Positions 58,201 to 64,000 of a stretch of DNA of 64,000 nt are shown one piece after another; within the stretch, counting starts at the first letter, position 1; each line of letters starts with the position of its first letter. The DNA comes from Diospyros lotus (Eukaryota > Streptophyta > Magnoliopsida > Ericales > Ebenaceae). The stretch spans positions 34,160,670 through 34,224,669 of the forward strand of contig NC_068344.1 of assembly GCF_014633365.1 (NCBI RefSeq). The letters are read 5' to 3'. The position numbers and the translations under genes were made by a program. The notes beneath the pieces are model-generated. The model made no database searches. It worked only from the letters and a program-made list of their open reading frames with translations, and was not told where the DNA came from.

Positions 58201-61200
58201 TCTCTCTCTAAACCATATAAATATATATTTTATTTTTAAAACTATATTAAAAAGTATTATAAATTTATATATAGTTATAAAAAAAATACATTTTCCACAT
58301 CTTTTTAACTAAATAAAGATAAATCTTATTTGATTAAAATATATCTAAATATATATATATATTAAATCTTCGACCCCAATAAATTCTTATAATTTAAATA
58401 ATTGAATGCAACCAGTTGAAATTGGCAATTCAATTTTGTTCAATTTGTAGATCAGTTCAGTTTGATTTTTAAATTTGATTTTTTCGGTTATTTGGGTTCA
58501 ATTTGATCTTTTTGTGAAAAAAATTGAAATAACAAAATTGATTGAAATATCATTTTTATTTAAGTAAGTTAAACTTTTTAATTGAGTAATATTATTTTTA
58601 CTCGAATAATAAAATTTTTTTAATTGTGTAATATTTTTAGATTGAAATATGCTCACAAAAGTTAATCGAGTATAAGTTATTTTTAATCGAGTAAATATTA
58701 TTTTTACTCAAATAACACTTATTTTTTATTTTTTTGGTCGGCTTGATTTTTTTTTTTTTTGTATTTTTTCAATTTTTTTAGTTTTCAATTTGTTTGGTTT
58801 TTATTCTTGTTTGATTGGTTTAGTTTGATTTTTACACATGTTTGATTATTTTGGTTTCACCATTTCGATCGATTTGATTATCAAACCGATTGAATGCTTA
58901 TCCATCTCACGATAAGAAAAAAAAATTAGGCTTTGTAAAATTAAATAAGATCATTACTAATTTTTAGAACTTAAAGGGTTGTACCTACAAGTAGACTAAA
59001 TCTGAAGCCTACTAAACATACTTTTTTAGTTATTTCATTATATATGGGTAATCAAAAAGTTATTCTTTATTTTTAATTGGACAATTAATAAATTAATATT
59101 TCTTGCGATATAGAATGGTTGCCAAATTTGTGGAGAAATTTAAAATTTTCTTAATTATTATAATTGGAGGAACACATTAAAGGATGGACAGATTTTATTT
59201 TTTCTTTTTAAATTTTTATTTTAAATTTTTTGTTTAAATTTTATTGTATCTAACAAATTGTTTAATAATTTTATTTTTTCCACTCACCTTGGCAAGGAAT
59301 ACAAGAAAGGCCGATAAGTACATTGATTTATATTGGGAAGGCCAGAGAAAAGCCCATAGTAACATTGGTCTGGGCCTTTGTTGGTTGGCGGGCTTGTAGG
59401 CCCAATGTTCTTGAATTGTTTTCTTTTGCTTGACAATATTTTTCAATCATATTCTTATTAGAAATTTGAAAAACAAAAATTGCTTAAACCCCTTCTAGTT
59501 TTAAACTTGAACTCCAACCATCGAACAAGGAACTACAAAGATTAGTCTTTTATTTTTTTTACGTGTGTGTACATAGTAGATGCCCTTTTTTTCTATTCAA
59601 ATAAAAAAATCGATAAATATATATGACTCTCAACCAATTGACAAGCTCTCTTAAATATAGACATTGAAAATAAAAGATTCAAACTTGATAAAATAATTGC
59701 TTGACACATGCTAGGTACTAACTTAATTAAAAGGATAGATTTCGCCTCTTGGAGATGATGTCTTAGTCCCAAATTTCAACAAGCACCTTGTACCAACAAT
59801 TGAGAAACTTAAAAATAATTTGAACTTAGACCCAACAAACAAAAAATTTTGAGAAGGAAGAGAAGAGCTAGAAACGTGAGAGAAAGAGTGAGTGAGAGAA
59901 ATAATCATAGTACAAACCCTAAGGTTTGTGCATTTAATCACTTTATTCTGTATATATTAGAGGGTGGTCAGTATTTTGCAAATGTTAAAAAAAAAATTAA
60001 AATTTTAAATGAAGATTTATTGGGTTGCATTTGACGATAATATTTTGACATAATTATTATCTTTTTCATTTTTAAACAAGATACGTGAAAGATATTTTTA
60101 AAAAATATTTTATCCACGCATTTTTATAACATCAAAACCTCTATAGTATAAATAGAGAGACGTGTATGTGATGGGAATATCCTAAGAACATCAAAAAGCA
60201 AATGAAGCAATGTAAATCTAGCATATGGGAAGCAATAAGAATCCTCTAAAAGCTAGGCAATGGAGTATAAGGGGAAGCAATAATGTATGAATAATGGCCC
60301 TTCTTGGACCAATGAGAACATATTCTACAATATTACAATATTAGCCACAAGTCGAGAGATAGAGAGAAAATTGAGAATAAATAAGAGATTAATACGTGAA
60401 GGTAAGAAATATTAAAAAAATTAAAATTCTTAATTATTTAGTATTGGAGAGTTAAAATTTGGATGGATTATTCTAATATTGTAATAAGATCACAAATGTA
60501 AGCATTAAGATCGAACTACGTACGTTAAAGCTTTATATTTTTTTATTTCTTGATTTTTATATATAATATATGTGATGTAATCTTAACAAGCGACAAGAAC
60601 GATAGTAAGATAATGTAAATAAAGCAAGTAATTCTCACTCATCTAGCTAGATGAGGAATATATAAAAACTGTTAGAAGGGATAGAGGGGTGCAGCAAAGA
60701 GAGATTCAACTGAGATCAAAGGGGCAATCAACAGGGGGGGGGGGGGGGGGGGGGGGGGCGCTTGAACTTTGCAGATGCATAGGTGGCCATAAAGCTGGGC
60801 ATCTGGTTCTTATCTGCATATAATTATATATATTTTGCATTTCTCGGGGTCGGTTTGATGCTTAGAGGAATCGAATTTTGTTCAGATTCTTGAATCTCAT
60901 TTCCAATTCTGCTATATAATGCTTCGGTAAATGTTTTATGGCATTAATGATTTGCCTAATATTGCTCATTAATGGTGGTCAATGTCTTAACTTGATTAGT
61001 TGAAAAGCTCAGTTGCAGAAGCCACTATCTGCCAAGTGTTTCTTGGCCCATCCCTCGAAGAAGATGATGAATTATATATATATATATAGATATATATATA
61101 GAGAGAGAGAGAGAGAGAGGAGGGGGGGGAGATTTTCTTTTCTTCTTCATTTTCCGGGAAAATGGAAGTCAACAGATTTCATTGCCTTCATGTGAGAACA

Positions 61201-61329
61201 CTTGGAGCCACACACACACAGTTCAAGCCCCATGTTTGGGCAAATAAGAAAAAAAAGAAGAAAAGAAATAAAAAGTTGTTAGTTGAAGATTCATGAAGTG
61301 AACTGAAGTCATCAGGAGAACCCTTCTTG
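58201..61329. other. Intergenic AT-rich region right of the nested cluster
   Basis: No gene is supported. It contains AT-rich low-complexity sequence with repeated TTTGATTTTT/TTCGGTT-like words (58430-58900), a G25 homopolymer (60734-60758) and a (TA)n(GA)n microsatellite (61071-61120). The last few hundred bases are probably the 3'UTR of the RanBP2-type gene. Confidence 0.55.
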
Positions 61330-63149
61330 TTACATGGCATCACCTGGAAGCAAAAGAAACAAAAATTAATCAAAGGGTTGGGAACCAAAATTTAATTAAT
61401 TAGCTGTAACCCAACTTCAATAATTAACTATATGTATATATTGTGTGCAGATTGCTAATTAGTTACCAAAGTCCTTTGGTGCTTTGCATTTGAAGCATTC
61501 CATCCTGCTTGCATAGTTGTGCATGCCACATCCCATCCTGGCAACATCCATAACATTTCCATTTTAAGCACAAAATTGCACTAAAAATGGCACATTTCAC
61601 AAGAATGCTTTAAGCTAGCAGGGATGATATGTTGCCGGGTTGGGACCGTGTTGGGTGCGAATCCCACCCCTCCATGGGGCTCCCGTCCCCCCTTTTGAAT
61701 TTACTCACGTTGAACAAATTTTATGTTGTCCGTGTCATTTCGTTAAGGATAATTCTAAATATGCCTAATATATTGTTCACCATTTGATAACATTTTTAGT
61801 TTAGCATTGCACATATATAATCTGAAAATATAAATGATAGTTTTTCATTTTATCATATTTATGTCCCTAAATTTTTACGATTTTTTTTGTAGAACCCTAA
61901 ATTTTTTGTGATTTTAAATGTATCTCTAAACTTAGACCAAAAGCATATTTATACCTTTGAATTTTTTCATGATTTTAAATATGCTCCTGAATTATGCAAA
62001 AACACTTATTTAAACACCTACCCAACAAGTGATCATGCACATGTACTAATGTGACAATTTTTTAGCGTCTTCTCATCTCCATCTTTCTCTCTCTTTGGTC
62101 AAGTATCCTCTATCTTCAATGTTTCCTATGTCTCATTTAGTTGGGCTACGTAGGCCGGTTGGGTTAGATGGGTTACTGACGTGCCCGAGTCAATAATCAC
62201 CCCATTGTCTAAGGGATCGAAAATGGGGCCAGTATGGGAGTAGCATTTCTTGTAGGAAACACAACCAGAAAATACATTGGAAAGAAAAAAGTTGTAGTTG
62301 GAGAGAAAAAGGGAGTTGAGGAGATGTCAAAGAGATAGGGAGCTTAAGAGATGTCGTCGGAAAGAGAGAATGAGTTGAGGAGATGCCATCGAGGAGAGAG
62401 AGCATGAGGTGAGGAGACACCGAAAAAAGAAAAGATGCTAAAAAGAGAGTGGAGGGAGTTGATGAGACTCCAAAAAAAACCACTACGTTAATGCACATGC
62501 ACATTACTTGTTGGCTAGATGTTTAAATGAACGATTTTACGCAATTTAAGAGTATATTTGAAACTATACAAAAAGTTTAGAGTTTAAAAAAAATATAAAA
62601 GTTTAAAATATACTTTTGATTTAAGTTCTGGAGTATATTTAATACCAAAAGATTAAAATTAAAAAAAAAGAGAGGCATAAATATGCCTAAGTTATGTAGT
62701 TTCTTCATTTCAAAAGCTACGTGGAAGCATTTTCTCTCATTCGTAGAGTAGTGACATAAGTCTATTAAAATTGAATCATGGTAACTTTCTAAGTATAAAC
62801 TAACTAACCTGTTGCAAATCCAGTCGCCAGACTTCCAGCCAGGGAGGGCGCCGCTGCCGTCGAACATATAGCCTCCGCCGGCCATGACGGAAGTCCCATA
62901 TCCGGCACAGTAGTCATCTTTGGTGGCGCCACATCGGAAGCAGCTGGTTCGGCTGGCGTAGTTATGGGCTCCACAACTCATGGAGGAGCAGTACCAGTCG
63001 CCGGCGAGAACTTCCGTCCGGTTAAGTCCATAAGCTGCTACGTCCGCTGCATCCGCAAACTTCGGGCACCGGCACCGCTGGCACGAGTCCCGCTTCTTGA
63101 AGTTCAAGTGCTGGCATGCACTGCACATCCAGTCTCCCTCTCTGCTCAT
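61330..63149 (-). CDS. RanBP2-type zinc-finger protein (3 coding exons)
   Basis: Coding exons are 62809-63149, 61467-61537 and 61330-61343, 426 nt, 141 residues plus stop. Three RanBP2-type fingers are visible: DWMCSACQHLNFKKRDSCQR with C at 25 and 28 in CQRC, DWYCSSMSCGAHNYASRTSC then FRC, and DWICNR joined to MGCGMHNYASRMECFKC. In each, a W-x-C-x(2-4)-C and a C-x2-C bind one zinc. Such small plant proteins are thought to bind RNA or protein; the targets are unknown. The start MSREGDWMC is chosen because it begins the first finger. An upstream in-frame ATG at 63246 crosses the intron acceptor region and is not likely used. The intron between the first two coding exons (61538-62808) holds two transposon-like inserts. 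The last exon has only 14 bases, giving the C-terminus FGDAM. Confidence 0.92.
61625..61745. mobile_element. MITE-like insert in the RanBP2-type gene intron
   Basis: This GC-rich block starts near GATATGTTGCCGGGTTGGGA and ends near CAAATTTTATGTTGTCCGTG. The right end matches the inserts at 23150-23310 (CAAATTTTATGTTGCCCGCG) and 26994-27138. The boundaries are approximate. Confidence 0.5.
61830..62690. mobile_element. Foldback element in the RanBP2-type gene intron
   Basis: The left arm (about 61845-62080) and the reverse complement of the right arm (about 62480-62690) align for about 200 bases through shared words such as ATTTAAACA.CTA, CCAACAAGT.AT, TGCACATG and GTATATTTA/ATATTT blocks. A 400 base loop lies between. 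The ends are diverged and no duplication was fixed. Confidence 0.55.
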
Positions 63150-63287
63150 CTTTATTGTATCTGAAATTACAGACGGATAGAGAGCTGAAATGGTGTATCT
63201 TAGAAGAAACACGGGATTCAAAACAATGTATTTTTGAACTGAATCCATTGAATTTTATGGGTGTGGTACAGAGCTATTTACGGAAAA

Positions 63288-63322
<35 letters not shown>

Positions 63323-63430
63323 ATGTAATTAGAAGAGGCTCACCTGAAGAAGAAGAAGAAGAAGAAGAAGAAGAAGATGGAGAAATGAAATGAAGCAGTA
63401 GGAGAAGAAATCAATAGCTGAAGATTGGCG
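63150..63430 (-). other. 5'UTR with intron and (GAA)n repeat of the RanBP2-type gene
   Basis: A splice donor CTTCAG|GTGAGCC at the 63344/63343 boundary and an acceptor TGTAATTTCAG at 63161-63162 bound a 183 base 5'UTR intron, 11 bases before the ATG. The intron contains (TA)n at about 63290-63317. The upstream leader exon consists largely of CTT repeats on the transcribed strand (GAA)n, about 63346-63377. Confidence 0.7.
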
Positions 63431-63455
63431 ATGTTAGCGGATGAGATTGAGAGGG

Positions 63456-63464
63456 TTTATATAG
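63456..63464 (-). promoter_or_regulatory. TATA box of the RanBP2-type gene
   Basis: On minus it reads CTATATAAA in the context GCTACTATATAAACCCTC, about 110 bases upstream of the 5'UTR intron donor. This predicts a start site near 63430. Confidence 0.65.
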
Positions 63465-64000
63465 TAGCTGAGAGGCCTGAAGATGGGGCCCTGGGAACTG
63501 CTTTTTCATGTCATATGAGCTTCAGAATGTTTCCTTAAGATGGGTTCCAATCCCAAAAGTAGAAATTTTCCCACGGATTTCAGATAAAATTAATGGCTCT
63601 TCTTTCAAGGGTTTGTAAAGCCCCGAAACTGCAAGGTCATGCACAGAACCCAAGCACAGCTAGCTTCTCTTCACGTGATTCGCCAATCAATGGCCTCTAA
63701 GTTGGCAATTCTTCAGCCTCACTTTTTCCTCTCTTGAGTTTTAACGTGGGTGGTTTCCTGCTTGTTTGGGTTTAACGTTCTAAACAATATATATATATGT
63801 ACAAGTTTAGGGTTTAAGATTTTAAGGAAATATTTAAATATTACTTAATTTTGGCATGTGCATAATGTTTCTTTGATATTCAGTCTCACTCTTTTACCCA
63901 ATAATATCTCATCTTCTTTGAGAAACCCACGCATAAATTTATATTTACTAGCAAAATATCCGTGATTTGTGTGCTGTTAATTATTAACAACTAATTTGCT
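63465..64000. other. Upstream region of the RanBP2-type gene
   Basis: Ordinary mixed-composition sequence with a (TA)n tract near 63789-63800. I see no gene or clear element in it. Confidence 0.5.

Overview
This window is nuclear DNA from a flowering plant, probably a eudicot. It is AT-rich and rich in microsatellites. Its genes have many short exons and long introns with GT..AG borders, and several plant transposon families are nested in one another. I cannot name the species.

Host genes, all on the minus strand. (1) The left edge cuts a CCCH zinc-finger gene; three exons are visible (1-197, 1951-2061, 3845-3919). (2) 6743-16741 is a 13-exon mitochondrial NADH-cytochrome b5 reductase-like gene (CBR2 type, 327 codons). 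(3) 19499-24674 is a 6-exon chloroplast NADPH/NADH diphosphatase of the NUDT19 type (441 codons). Genes 2 and 3 correspond, from memory, to neighbouring Arabidopsis loci At5g20080 and At5g20070, so this looks like a conserved gene pair. (4) 30089-32602 is a 2-exon CCCH protein of the C3H39 type (400 codons). (5) 61330-63149 is a RanBP2-type zinc-finger protein (141 codons) with a 5'UTR intron and a TATA box. The exon structures of genes 2-5 were rebuilt from splice borders and reading-frame arithmetic, and every sum closes on a multiple of three.

Repeats outside the central cluster. A 1.73 kb giant foldback element lies at 27668-29395. A 170 bp hairpin MITE lies upstream of CBR2. Three short elements of a shared type, ending near ATGTTGCCCG, lie at about 23150, 27000 and 61630. 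Foldback elements also lie at about 17990 and in the long intron of the RanBP2-type gene.

Central cluster, 33475-58195. About 24.7 kb can be read as one old chromovirus-type Ty3/gypsy element (PBS at 35481, truncated integrase, chromodomain) split by later insertions. These are a solo LTR in its 5' LTR, an unclassified insert that itself holds a 2.4 kb solo LTR, a TGTTGG-type LTR inside the chromodomain, and a solo Athila-type LTR plus a CACTA element in its 3' LTR. The TGTTGG-type LTR is split in turn by a full-length but defective Athila-type element (41945-53321). The 5' LTR of that element carries a 638 bp Cassandra-like TRIM with 5S rRNA-derived sequence. Most junctions show target-site duplications.

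The most unusual item is inside the Athila-type element. Between its integrase and its 3' LTR it carries an intronless copy of a plant LOG gene (cytokinin riboside 5'-monophosphate phosphoribohydrolase) at 50573-51224. An unidentified degenerate coding sequence at 49860-50480, two oligo(A) tracts and three copies of a hairpin-forming motif lie around it. This looks like host transcripts captured by a retrotransposon.
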